A stretch of DNA of 64,000 nucleotides from Desertimonas flava (GTDB taxonomy: Bacteria > Actinomycetota > Acidimicrobiia > Acidimicrobiales > Ilumatobacteraceae). The first letter of the stretch is position 1. Every line of letters starts with the position of its first letter. The stretch lies in assembly GCF_003426815.1 (NCBI RefSeq), contig NZ_QKYK01000007.1, forward strand, positions 1-64,000, written 5' to 3'. Below are positions 8,101 to 15,810 of this stretch, one piece after another. The notes under the pieces are model-generated. The model was not told the DNA's origin. It did no database searches and saw only the letters and a list, made by a program, of their open reading frames with translations. The position numbers were made by a program, and so were the translations under genes.

Positions 8101-8777
8101 ACCGCCACGTCGTCGTCCGCACGATCGAACGCGCCGACCCGTCGGTGATCGACGAGCTCGGCGAAGCGGGCACGGCGACCGTGCACGAGGCGATCGGGCG
8201 GCGGGGCTACGTCGGCCCTCACATCACCCCCATTCAGCGCGACACCCGGATCGCCGGGTCGGCGATCACCGTGCTCAGCCACCCCGGCGACAACATCATG
8301 ATCCACGCCGCCGTCGAGGTGTGCCAGCCCGGCGACGTCCTCGTGGTGGTCAACACCGCGCCGTCGACGCACGGGATGTTCGGCGAGCTGCTCGCCACGT
8401 CGCTCGCCGCCCGCGGCGTGCGCGGCCTCGTGATCGACGCCGGCGTGCGCGACACGAGGGAGCTGCGGGCGATGGGCTTTCCGGTGTGGGCACAACACGT
8501 GTCGTGCCAGGGCACGGTGAAGGCCACGCCCGGCTCGGTCAACGTGCCCGTCGTGCTCGGCGGCGTGACGGTGGGTCCCGGCGACGTGGTGTGTGCCGAC
8601 GACGACGGCGTGGTCGTCGTCCCCGTGCCGGAGGCGGCGTGGGCGCTCGACCAGACGCGGGCGCGCCTCGCCAAGGAGGCGGCGACGAGGCAGCGGCTGG
8701 CCGCCGGCGAGCTCGGCGTCGACATCTACGGCCTGCGGGCCAAGCTCACCGAGCTCGGCGTCGAGTACATCGACTGA
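8097..8777 (+). CDS. ligK: 4-carboxy-4-hydroxy-2-oxoadipate aldolase/oxaloacetate decarboxylase (RraA fold)
   Basis: A 226-residue RraA-like class II aldolase of the LigK/GalC/ProA type. The pyruvate- and metal-binding signature is GELLATSLAARGVRGLVIDAGVRDTREL (quoted in part: GVRGLVIDAGVRD), near residues 95-125. It would cleave 4-carboxy-4-hydroxy-2-oxoadipate to pyruvate and oxaloacetate and can decarboxylate oxaloacetate, the last step of the pathway. The GTG start overlaps the ligJ stop (GTGA). A 43-nt hairpin repeat follows the stop and may end the transcript. Confidence 0.9.
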   Translation: MNRHVVVRTIERADPSVIDELGEAGTATVHEAIGRRGYVGPHITPIQRDTRIAGSAITVLSHPGDNIMIHAAVEVCQPGDVLVVVNTAPSTHGMFGELLATSLAARGVRGLVIDAGVRDTRELRAMGFPVWAQHVSCQGTVKATPGSVNVPVVLGGVTVGPGDVVCADDDGVVVVPVPEAAWALDQTRARLAKEAATRQRLAAGELGVDIYGLRAKLTELGVEYID

Positions 8778-8793
8778 CCGCACCGCACCCGTT

Positions 8794-8836
8794 GCGATGA
8801 GCCTGGCCAGCGGTATGCGCCGCCAAAACTCATCGC
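8794..8836. repeat. 43-nt hairpin repeat, copy 3
   Basis: GCGATGAGC at the left and ACTCATCGC at the right (one mismatch in the stem), again exactly 43 nt. The interior differs from copies 1 and 2, so only the ends and the length are conserved. It lies between the convergent ligK and GntR stops. Confidence 0.65.
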
Positions 8837-8865
8837 GGCGGCCGCGACCAGGCGGTCGGCCAGCG

Positions 8866-9492
8866 TCAGTGGTGCTCGGCCCAGGAGCGGAGCACGTCTT
8901 GCACGGAGAGCAGGTGGCCGTGCATCGCCTCGGCCGCCGCGTCGCCGTCGCCGCGGATGATCGCGTCGACGATGGCCGCGTGCTGCGGGAGCGAGTCGGA
9001 CGCCCGCCCGGGCATCGTGGCCAAGCGGAACTGGTGGTGGGCGCCGCGATTGCGCAGGATCCCCACCAACTCGGCGGCCGTCTCGTGGCGACTGATCTCG
9101 CGAATGCGCCGGTGCAGCACGCGGTTGAGCTCCGAGTACGCCGTCTGGCGATTGCCGGCCACCGCCGCGCGCATCTCGGTCACGATCCCGGCCAACTCCT
9201 CGCGCTCGGCGTCGGTCGCCCGCTCGGCCGCCCGCCGGGCGAGCAGCGACTCCAGCGCGCCGCGCGCCTCGGCGATCTCGATGGCCTCGGCGAGCGAGAT
9301 GCGCCGCACCGTGGCACCACGATTGGTCTCGTGGGCGACCAGCCCCTCGGCGCTGAGCTCGACGATCGCCGAGCGGATCGCCGCCCGCCCGACGCGGTAG
9401 CGCTCGGCCAGCTGCAGCTCGATGAGCCGCTCGCCGGGCGGGAACTCACCGTTCAGGATGTCGTTGCGCAGGGCGTCGCTGACGGCGGCCAT
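8866..9492 (-). CDS. GntR family regulator, FadR/FCD subfamily; predicted master regulator of the lig cluster
   Basis: A 208-residue regulator with an N-terminal winged HTH (about residues 5-70, ending GLVAHETNRGATVRRI) and an all-helical FCD effector domain (about 80-205) with histidines that may bind metal or carboxylate ligands. FCD regulators usually bind TTGT/ACAA-type palindromes and respond to organic acids. ATTGTCAACAAT lies directly against its start codon and shared operators occur before pobA/ligJ and before the transporter and ligI operons. Autoregulation and control of the whole protocatechuate regulon are inferred. The ATG at 9492 is the only good start. Confidence 0.88.
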   Translation of the reverse strand: MAAVSDALRNDILNGEFPPGERLIELQLAERYRVGRAAIRSAIVELSAEGLVAHETNRGATVRRISLAEAIEIAEARGALESLLARRAAERATDAEREELAGIVTEMRAAVAGNRQTAYSELNRVLHRRIREISRHETAAELVGILRNRGAHHQFRLATMPGRASDSLPQHAAIVDAIIRGDGDAAAEAMHGHLLSVQDVLRSWAEHH

Positions 9493-9523
9493 ATTGTCAA
9501 CAATCCTACTCCCGGGCTACAAC
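9493..9523. promoter_or_regulatory. GntR operator and leaderless promoter for the F420-type oxidoreductase
   Basis: ATTGTCAACAAT (9493-9504) is a perfect-arm palindrome matching the cluster operator. On the + strand TTGTCA (9495-9500) and TACAAC (9518-9523) form a promoter with a 17-nt spacer, and the oxidoreductase ATG follows 6 nt later, so its mRNA is probably leaderless. The same operator abuts the GntR start on the other strand. Confidence 0.7.
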
Positions 9524-9529
9524 GGACGA

Positions 9530-10363
9530 ATGGCCCGCTACGCGATCAAGACGCCACCCCACCACATCACGTGGACCGAACTGCTCGATCTGTGGCGCTG
9601 CGCCGATCAGCTCGAAGTGTTCGAGTCGGCGTGGGTGTGGGATCACTTCTATCCGCTCGCCGAACCGTGGGACGGACCCAACCTCGAGGGTTGGACGATC
9701 CTCGGCGCGCTGGCCCAGGCGACGTCGCGCCTGCGCATCGGTTCGATGGTCAACGGCATGCATCACCGGCACCCTGCGGTCACCGCCAACATGGCGGCGA
9801 CGCTCGATCACATCTCCGGTGGCCGGTTCGCGCTCGGCATGGGTGCGGGGTGGAACTTCATGGAGTCGGACGCCTACGGCATCCCGCTCGGCACGCTTCG
9901 CGAGCGGTCCGATCGCTTCGAGGAGGGCATCGAGGTGATCGCCTCGATGCTCAGCCAGAAGGAGACGACGTTCACCGGCACCTGGTTCCAGCTCGAGAAG
10001 GCGTGGTGCGAACCGCGGCCCGTACAGGAGCACATCCCGATCGTCGTCGGCGGCAAGGGCAAGCGGCGCACGCTGCGCACGGCGGCGCGCTTCGCCGACC
10101 AGTGGGACATGACGTTCCCCACCGACCCCGACGACTGGCTGTCCCACGACGCCGAGCTGCGCCGCCATTGCGACGACGTCGGCCGCGACCAGTCCACCAT
10201 CACCCGCTCGATCCACCTCGCCTTCGCCTCCGGCGACGATCCGTCGGCCCTCCGTGACCACGCCGCCCCGTTCTTCGAATCCGGCGTCGACGTCGTCATC
10301 TGGTCGGCACGCGACACCGTCGCCCCCTTCGCCGTCGAAGCCCTCGCCAACGCCCTCACCTGA
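9530..10363 (+). CDS. LLM-class F420-dependent oxidoreductase
   Basis: A 277-residue luciferase-like monooxygenase/F420-dependent reductase TIM barrel. Family features are GSMVNGMHHRHPAVTANMAATLDHISGGR (quoted in part: RHPAVTANMAATLDHISGG), FALGMGAGWN, and IPIVVGGKGKRRTLRTAARFAD. The coenzyme (F420 or flavin) and substrate are not readable from the sequence. It lies between the GntR gene and the ligI operon under the same operator, so it probably acts on an aromatic or on a side product of the pathway. The ATG at 9530 lies immediately after a promoter; upstream in-frame codons are inside that promoter. Confidence 0.83.
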   Translation: MARYAIKTPPHHITWTELLDLWRCADQLEVFESAWVWDHFYPLAEPWDGPNLEGWTILGALAQATSRLRIGSMVNGMHHRHPAVTANMAATLDHISGGRFALGMGAGWNFMESDAYGIPLGTLRERSDRFEEGIEVIASMLSQKETTFTGTWFQLEKAWCEPRPVQEHIPIVVGGKGKRRTLRTAARFADQWDMTFPTDPDDWLSHDAELRRHCDDVGRDQSTITRSIHLAFASGDDPSALRDHAAPFFESGVDVVIWSARDTVAPFAVEALANALT

Positions 10364-10706
10364 CACCGACGCGTAACGGATGGTGCCTGGCACCATCCGT
10401 TACCACCGCGCCGGCGATGCGTGAGCGGAGACGACGGATACCTGCATGGAGCGCTCACCGTTCGGCGAACGCCCGCCTCATCGGCGACCGTCGCCATGCG
10501 AAGTGTGAGCCGAGAGAGCAGAATCCTGGCGCCATGGCTCACAGTTCGCCGCCACGTCCGACGCGTCACGGATGGTGCCCGCAAGCGCGCCGCGACGCAC
10601 GGACGCGTAACGGATGGTGCCTGGCACCATCCGTTACCACAGCGCCGGCGATGCGTGAGCGGAGACGACGGATACCTGCCGTCTGAGCTCACCGTTCGCC
10701 GCCGTG
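10364..10706. repeat. Intergenic hairpin-repeat mosaic between convergent genes
   Basis: A gene-free stretch of 343 bp. A 78-nt sequence at 10368-10445 is repeated at 10602-10679 with one mismatch. Each copy starts with a perfect palindrome: arms GTAACGGATGGTGCC and GGCACCATCCGTTAC around a single T (10373-10403 and 10607-10637). Between them is another hairpin, GCGAAGTGTGAGCC (10498-10511) pairing with GGCTCACAGTTCGC (10536-10549), and a half copy ACGGATGGTGCC near 10568. The layout resembles bacterial interspersed mosaic elements; bidirectional termination between the convergent oxidoreductase and ligI genes is plausible. Confidence 0.88.
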
Positions 10707-11591
10707 TCAGGCAAAGTCGTAGAGGCGTTCGGGGTTGGTGACGAGAACCTGCCTGCGGAGGGTCTCGTCGGGGATGAAGTCGACGAGCAGATCGACGAGG
10801 TCGCCGTCGTCGGGCATGTGGCGCACGTTGGGGTGCGGCCAGTCGGTGCCCCACAGCACGCGATCGGGTGCGGCGGCGACGAGCGCCCGGGCGAACGGCA
10901 CGACGTCGTCGTAGGGCGGCGGTCCGTCGGCGGTGAGCCGCTCGGCGCCGGAGATCTTCACCCACGCCCGGTCGTCACGCATCAGCTCGAGCAGCGCCTG
11001 GAACGGCGCCTGGTCGAGACCACCGGCTGTCGGGACCCGCGCCATGTGGTCGATCACGTACGGGCACGGCATGCGGTCGAGCAGCTCGGCGTGCTCGGGC
11101 AGGTCCTTGGCGTCGAAGTGCAACACGATGTGCCAGCCGAACGGCTGCACGCGGTGGACGAGATGCCAGAACGTGTCGAGGTCGGGCGCCCCGCCGAGGT
11201 GGGCGACGAAGTTGAAGCGGGTGCCGCGCACGCCGGCGTCGTGCAGGGCGGCGAGGTCGGCGTCGGTGAACGAGTCGTCGATCATCGCCACCCCGGCGTA
11301 GCGGCCGGCGCCGCGTCGCAGCGCGTCGACCATCGCCGCGTTGTCGGTGCCGTGACACGACGCCTGCACGAACACCGCTCGCGACAGACCGAGGCGCTCC
11401 TGCAGCCGCTCGAAGTCGTCGATGCCCGAGTCGGGCGGGGTGTACGCCCGGTCGGCGGCGAACGGGAAGCGCGCGGCGGGCCCGAAGATGTGGCAGTGGG
11501 CGTCGGTGGCGCCGGCCGGCGGCGTCCACCGGGTAGGCGCGTGCGGATCCGGGTGCGGTCCGGGGATCGCCTTGGGCTCGCCCGCGCTCAT
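10707..11591 (-). CDS. ligI: 2-pyrone-4,6-dicarboxylate hydrolase
   Basis: A 294-residue amidohydrolase-fold protein with LigI features: ATDAHCHIFGPAARFPFA near the N-terminus (metal HxH-like), YVIDHMARVP, WVKISGAERL and the catalytic aspartate in WGTDWPHPN near the C-terminus. It would open 2-pyrone-4,6-dicarboxylate to 4-oxalomesaconate. The ATG at 11591 overlaps the galD stop by 4 bp, so it is the last gene of a four-gene leftward operon (MetE-like, hydrolase, galD, ligI). Confidence 0.9.
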   Translation of the reverse strand: MSAGEPKAIPGPHPDPHAPTRWTPPAGATDAHCHIFGPAARFPFAADRAYTPPDSGIDDFERLQERLGLSRAVFVQASCHGTDNAAMVDALRRGAGRYAGVAMIDDSFTDADLAALHDAGVRGTRFNFVAHLGGAPDLDTFWHLVHRVQPFGWHIVLHFDAKDLPEHAELLDRMPCPYVIDHMARVPTAGGLDQAPFQALLELMRDDRAWVKISGAERLTADGPPPYDDVVPFARALVAAAPDRVLWGTDWPHPNVRHMPDDGDLVDLLVDFIPDETLRRQVLVTNPERLYDFA

Positions 11592-12676
11592 GACTCGGTG
11601 TCTCTGTACTCGGTGGGGAACACGGTGCCGTCCATCAGCTTGCGGGCGGTGCGGACGATGCCGGCGCGGCGGACGACAGGGCTGGGGCCCGACGCATCGA
11701 CGTCGATCGTCGCGGTCAGCGAGCCGCTCGGGTGCTCGCACACGAGCGTCCCGCCGGAGCCCGCTCCCGGCCGGGTGACCGACGCCGCCGGCGTACCGGG
11801 CAGGAGCGCCGCCGTCGCCACCGACACGGCGCCGAACACGCCGATCGCCTCGTGGCATCGGTGCGGGATGAACGTGCGCGTCGACACGTCGCCGCCTGCC
11901 GTCGGTGGCGACACCATCGTGAGCTTCGGCACCGTCGTGTCGGCGACGTCACCGAGGTGCATCAGGTGCCCGGCTCGGAGCCGGATCGACTCGAGGCGGC
12001 CGCGCAGGGCGGCGTCGGCCTCGAGCTCGGCCGGGGACTCCGTGCCGGCGATGCCGAGATCGCTCGCCCGCATCACGACGACCGGCATGCCGTTGTCGAT
12101 CAGCGTCACCTCGACGCCGTCGATCACGTCGACCGCGTTCCCCGTCGGCAGCAGGGCGCCGCACGTCCCGCCGGCGACGTCCTCGAAGTCGATGCGCACC
12201 GGCGCCGCCGTGCCGGGCACGCCGTCGATCGCCGTGCCGCCGCGGTACTCCGGGCGGCCGTCGCGCACCTCGACCGTCACCGTCGCCACCGAATCGGTGT
12301 TCACCATGTACACCCGCACCGCGGCCTCGGTCCCACCGGGCGCCTCGATGAGGCCGCGCTCGATGGCGAACGGCGCCGTGGCGGCGAGCAGGTTGCCGCA
12401 GTTCTGGCGGTCGCTCACGGTGGGCTGGTCGACTCCGACCTGGAGGAAGTGGTAGTCGATGTCGATGCCGTCGCGGGCGCTGGCCCCCACGACGGCGACC
12501 TTGCTGGTGAGCGGCGTCGCCCCGCCGACGCCGTCGATCTGGCGGACGTCGGGTGATCCCATCACGCGGAGCAACACGCTGTCTCGTGAGGCCTCGTCGG
12601 CGGGAAGGTCGTCGGCGACGAAGAAGGCGCCCTTCGACGTGCCTCCGCGCATCAGCATGCAGCGGATGCCGTTCAT
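11588..12676 (-). CDS. galD: 4-oxalomesaconate tautomerase (PrpF family)
   Basis: A 362-residue PrpF/DUF453-fold isomerase beginning MNGIRCMLMRGGTSKGAFF, the N-terminus shared by GalD and LigU, with QNCGNLLAATAPFAI around residue 100. It would interconvert 4-oxalomesaconate tautomers between ligI and ligJ. GalD and LigU share the fold but differ in the exact isomerisation, so the symbol is given by context. Both ends overlap neighbours by 4 bp (ATGA), showing tight coupling. Confidence 0.85.
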   Translation of the reverse strand: MNGIRCMLMRGGTSKGAFFVADDLPADEASRDSVLLRVMGSPDVRQIDGVGGATPLTSKVAVVGASARDGIDIDYHFLQVGVDQPTVSDRQNCGNLLAATAPFAIERGLIEAPGGTEAAVRVYMVNTDSVATVTVEVRDGRPEYRGGTAIDGVPGTAAPVRIDFEDVAGGTCGALLPTGNAVDVIDGVEVTLIDNGMPVVVMRASDLGIAGTESPAELEADAALRGRLESIRLRAGHLMHLGDVADTTVPKLTMVSPPTAGGDVSTRTFIPHRCHEAIGVFGAVSVATAALLPGTPAASVTRPGAGSGGTLVCEHPSGSLTATIDVDASGPSPVVRRAGIVRTARKLMDGTVFPTEYRDTES

Positions 12677-13392
12677 CGCGCTCCCCCGTGCCGGGTCACC
12701 CAGTCGACGAGCAGCGCCGCGACCACGTCGGGCTGCTCGACGGTGACAAAGTGCCCGGCGCCCTCGACCACCTCGAGCACCGCGCCGGGGATCCGGCGGG
12801 CGATGTCCTCGTGCTGGTCGACGGGACTCCACTCGTCCTGTCGACCGACGACGACCAGCGTCGGCACGGTGATGGTGCCGAGCAGCGAGGTGACGTCGGG
12901 ACGCCGGAGCAAGGCGGTGATCTGCCGGGCGTGACGGGCCCGATCGGAGCGGCCGACCATCTCGCGCAGCGGGGCCATCAACGACTCGTCGCCGCGGCGG
13001 TCGGGATGCACCATCGGCGGCAGCCAGGCGTCGGTGAGCGCGCCCATGCCCTCGGCCGCGAGGTCGAGCATCGCCTGGCGTCCTTCGCACTCACCGGGTG
13101 CCACGGGGTGGACGCCCGTGGAGAGCAGCACCAGGGTCCTCACGCGCTCGGGCGCCAGCCGCCACACCTCGAGCGCGACGCGGCCGCCCATCGAGTGGCC
13201 GAGCACGTGGACTGGCTCGTCGTCCGCGCTCACCACGTGCAGTGCGGCGCGGGCCATGCCACTCAGGTCGTCGTGATCACTGCCGTCGGCGACCACCACG
13301 TCGGCGAGCCCGTCCAGCGCGGCGACCTGGCACCGCCACACGTACTCGTCGGAGAGCAGCCCGGGGATCGCCAGCACGCGCCGGCGGCTCAT
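12673..13392 (-). CDS. Alpha/beta hydrolase
   Basis: A 239-residue alpha/beta hydrolase with the nucleophile elbow GHSMG (Ser67), an oxyanion-side IPGLLSDEYVW at the N-terminus, and the acid/base residues expected in VVGRQDEWSP and VEGAGHFVTVEQ. It resembles 3-oxoadipate enol-lactonases and carboxylesterases. Within this operon it may hydrolyse an ester or lactone that enters the protocatechuate pathway, but ligI already covers the pyrone. The ATG at 13392 is chosen because it overlaps the upstream stop (ATGA); a GTG six bases earlier is possible. Confidence 0.82.
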   Translation of the reverse strand: MSRRRVLAIPGLLSDEYVWRCQVAALDGLADVVVADGSDHDDLSGMARAALHVVSADDEPVHVLGHSMGGRVALEVWRLAPERVRTLVLLSTGVHPVAPGECEGRQAMLDLAAEGMGALTDAWLPPMVHPDRRGDESLMAPLREMVGRSDRARHARQITALLRRPDVTSLLGTITVPTLVVVGRQDEWSPVDQHEDIARRIPGAVLEVVEGAGHFVTVEQPDVVAALLVDWVTRHGGAR

Positions 13393-14495
13393 CCCCACAC
13401 GTCACCGGCGACGTCGACCACCAGCCGGAGCTTGGCCCACTGGTCGGCCTCGGTGATCTCGTTGCCCTCGACCGTGCTCGAGAATCCGCACTGCGGGCTG
13501 AGGCACATCTGGTCGAGATCGACGTAGGCGGCGGCCTCGTCGATGCGCGCCTTGAGCTCGTCGGGGTCCTCGAGCTCGGGGGTCTTCGACGTGACGAGCC
13601 CGAGGACGAGCGTCTTGTCGGCGGGGAAGAACCGCAGCGGGGCGAAATCGCCCGACCGCTCGTCGTCGTACTCGAGGAAGTAGGCGTCGACGTCGATCTC
13701 GTTGAACAGCACCTCGGCGACCGCCTCGTAGCTGCCGCTGGCGAAGTGCTTGCTGCGGAAGTTCCCCCGGCACAGGTGGATGCCCACCGTCAGGTCGTCG
13801 GGGCGGCCGGCGAGGGCGTGGTTGATCAGCGCCGCGTAGGTGCGCGGCAGTTCGTCGGGATCGTCGCCGCGGTCGACGGCACCCTGCCGCATCACCGGAT
13901 CGCACAGGTAGGCGAGGTTGGTGTCGTCGAGCTGCAAATAGCGACAACCGGCGGCGTAGAGCGCGTCGATCTCGTCGCGGTAGCACTGGGCCAGGTCGTC
14001 GAAGAAGCCGTCGAGGTCGGGATACGACTCGATGTCGATGCCGCCGCGGCCGCCGCGGAAGTGCACCATCGTCGGCGAGGGGATCGACACCTTCGGCGTC
14101 TGCGACGTGTGGGCGGCGAGGAAGCGGTAGTCGTCGACCTGGATCGGATGGCGGTGCTGCAGCTTGCCGGTGACGGTGATCTTCGGCGGCGCCTGGTGCA
14201 CGGTCTCGCCGGCGTCGGAGCTGGCGGGGATCATGCCGCTGACCGTGACGCCGTCGAGCTGCTCCAGGAAATCCAGGTGGAACCACGCCCGCCGGAACTC
14301 ACCGTCGGTGATGCTGCGCATCCCCGTGGCCTCGAGGTCGACGATCATCGCGGCGATCGCCTCGTCCTCCACGCCACGCAGTTCGGCGGCGTCGATCTCG
14401 CCGGCCGCCCACCGCCGGCGGGCCTCGAGCACCGCCGGCGGACGCAGCAGGCTGCCGACGTGGTCGGCACGGAACGGTGGGCTGAGTCGTGACAT
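13389..14495 (-). CDS. MetE-like zinc methyltransferase (cobalamin-independent methionine synthase C-terminal type)
   Basis: A 368-residue TIM-barrel protein related to the C-terminal half of MetE, beginning PFRADHVGSLLRP. All four zinc-ligand positions of the family appear conserved: His240 and Cys242 in GIHLC, Glu275 in FLEYD, and Cys336 in SPQCGF. Such stand-alone proteins move methyl groups to thiols or act on other activated carbons. Being the first gene of the galD-ligI operon, with the GntR operator upstream and a good ribosome site (GAGAGGG), it may handle methyl groups from methoxylated aromatics such as vanillate. That role is a hypothesis. Confidence 0.8.
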   Translation of the reverse strand: MSRLSPPFRADHVGSLLRPPAVLEARRRWAAGEIDAAELRGVEDEAIAAMIVDLEATGMRSITDGEFRRAWFHLDFLEQLDGVTVSGMIPASSDAGETVHQAPPKITVTGKLQHRHPIQVDDYRFLAAHTSQTPKVSIPSPTMVHFRGGRGGIDIESYPDLDGFFDDLAQCYRDEIDALYAAGCRYLQLDDTNLAYLCDPVMRQGAVDRGDDPDELPRTYAALINHALAGRPDDLTVGIHLCRGNFRSKHFASGSYEAVAEVLFNEIDVDAYFLEYDDERSGDFAPLRFFPADKTLVLGLVTSKTPELEDPDELKARIDEAAAYVDLDQMCLSPQCGFSSTVEGNEITEADQWAKLRLVVDVAGDVWG

Positions 14496-14534
14496 CGATT
14501 CCCTCTCGTGGCTCGACGGGTCGGTCGGCCGAAG

Positions 14535-14578
14535 TTGTCTACAAGATTGTGGACAATCGTTCGGCGCTTGTCTAGGGT
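14535..14578. promoter_or_regulatory. Tandem GntR operators and divergent promoter (MetE-like operon / transporter-ligABC operon)
   Basis: Two palindromes lie side by side: TTGTCTACAA (14535-14544) and GATTGTGGACAATC (14545-14558). On the + strand TGGACA (14550-14555) and TAGGGT (14573-14578) form a promoter with 17-nt spacing, its -35 inside the second palindrome, so binding should block RNA polymerase. A ribosome site CAGGGGGAACC precedes the ATG at 14649. The arrangement copies that at 7002-7027. Confidence 0.75.
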
Positions 14579-14648
14579 GACTTTCTGACAGCGTCTGGCG
14601 CTCGCCGTCTGGGGGCCAACCGGCCGTCACAGAGACACAGGGGGAACC

Positions 14649-15794
14649 ATGATCAGATCGCGCAGGGGCTTCGTGCTGCTCACCGCTGCACTGCTCACCG
14701 CCGTCACCGCGGCCGGCACGGCGGCGGCCACGACGGCACCGCCCACCGACACCGAACCCGCCGGCACGGAAGCGGCTGGCACCGAGTCCGCCGGGTCCGA
14801 AGCTCCCGCTCCCGAGATCGGCGAGCTCGAACAGACCGACCTGACGATCGGCCTCATCCCGATCGCCGACGTCGCACCGGTCTTCATCGGCCTCGAACGC
14901 GGCATCTTCGAGGACTACGGCCTCAACGTCACCACCGAGTTCGCCGCCGGCGGTGCCGCCGCCATCCCGGCGCTGCAGTCCGGCGACATCGACCTCGCCT
15001 TCGGTGGCTACCCGACGGGCATCGCCGCCGTCCAGGCCGGGCTGCCGATCCTCATCTCGTCCGAGGCCGTCCGTTCGGGAGACCTGTTCGCCGGCCTCTA
15101 CTCGATGCCCGATTCGGGGATCGAGGAGCCCGCCGACCTCGCCGGCGCGACGATCGCCGTCAACACGCTCGACAACATCGTGCAGATGGCGGTCGAGGCC
15201 CACCTCGTCGACGCCGGCCTCTCCCTCGACGACGTGACGCTCGTCGAGATCGGCTTCCCCGACATGGTGGCGGCGCTCGAGACCGGCAACGTCGACGTCA
15301 TCGCCGTCGTCGAGCCGTTCGGCACGATCGCCCGCCAGACGCTCGACGCCAACCTCATCGTCGACATGTTCTCGGCCCGCCTCGAGAACTTCCCGGTCGC
15401 CGGCTGGTTCGTCACGTCCGACTGGGCGGCCGAGAACCCCAACACGCTCGCCGCCTTCAACGCCGCCTTCGCCGAGGCGACCGACATCGCCGTCAACGAG
15501 GAGGGCGCGCTGGCCGCCATCGTGCAGACCTACACGAACGCCACGCCCGAGCTCGCCGCGGCGCTCAACTACCCGAACATGGTGGCCGGCCTCGACGTCG
15601 AGTACCTCCAGATCGTGTCCGACTTCATGTTCGAGCAGGGGCTGATCGAGGAGGAGGTGTCGGTCGCCGACATGATCATCGACAACCCGCCGCCGAGCTC
15701 GGTCACCGACGGTGCCTCCGACGGCACAGCTGCCGACACGATGGCCGCCGACACGATGGCCGCCGACACACCGGCGAGCACGGTCGCCGGCTGA
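14649..15794 (+). CDS. ABC transporter substrate-binding protein (SsuA/TauA/NMT1 type)
   Basis: A 381-residue exported protein with a signal segment at residues 1-27 (RSRRGFVLLTAALLTAVTAA) and no clear lipobox cysteine. A Thr/Glu/Ala-rich linker follows (about 28-58), then an NMT1/SsuA-like two-lobe domain starting LTIGLIPIADVAPVFIGLERGIF. The C-terminal tail repeats AADTM. Proteins of this type bind sulfonates, nitrate, phthalates or other aromatic acids. As the first gene of the operon that ends with ligABC it likely binds an aromatic acid such as 4-hydroxybenzoate or protocatechuate. Confidence 0.87.
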   Translation: MIRSRRGFVLLTAALLTAVTAAGTAAATTAPPTDTEPAGTEAAGTESAGSEAPAPEIGELEQTDLTIGLIPIADVAPVFIGLERGIFEDYGLNVTTEFAAGGAAAIPALQSGDIDLAFGGYPTGIAAVQAGLPILISSEAVRSGDLFAGLYSMPDSGIEEPADLAGATIAVNTLDNIVQMAVEAHLVDAGLSLDDVTLVEIGFPDMVAALETGNVDVIAVVEPFGTIARQTLDANLIVDMFSARLENFPVAGWFVTSDWAAENPNTLAAFNAAFAEATDIAVNEEGALAAIVQTYTNATPELAAALNYPNMVAGLDVEYLQIVSDFMFEQGLIEEEVSVADMIIDNPPPSSVTDGASDGTAADTMAADTMAADTPASTVAG

Positions 15795-15810
15795 CGCCGG
15801 TGAGTCGGGA

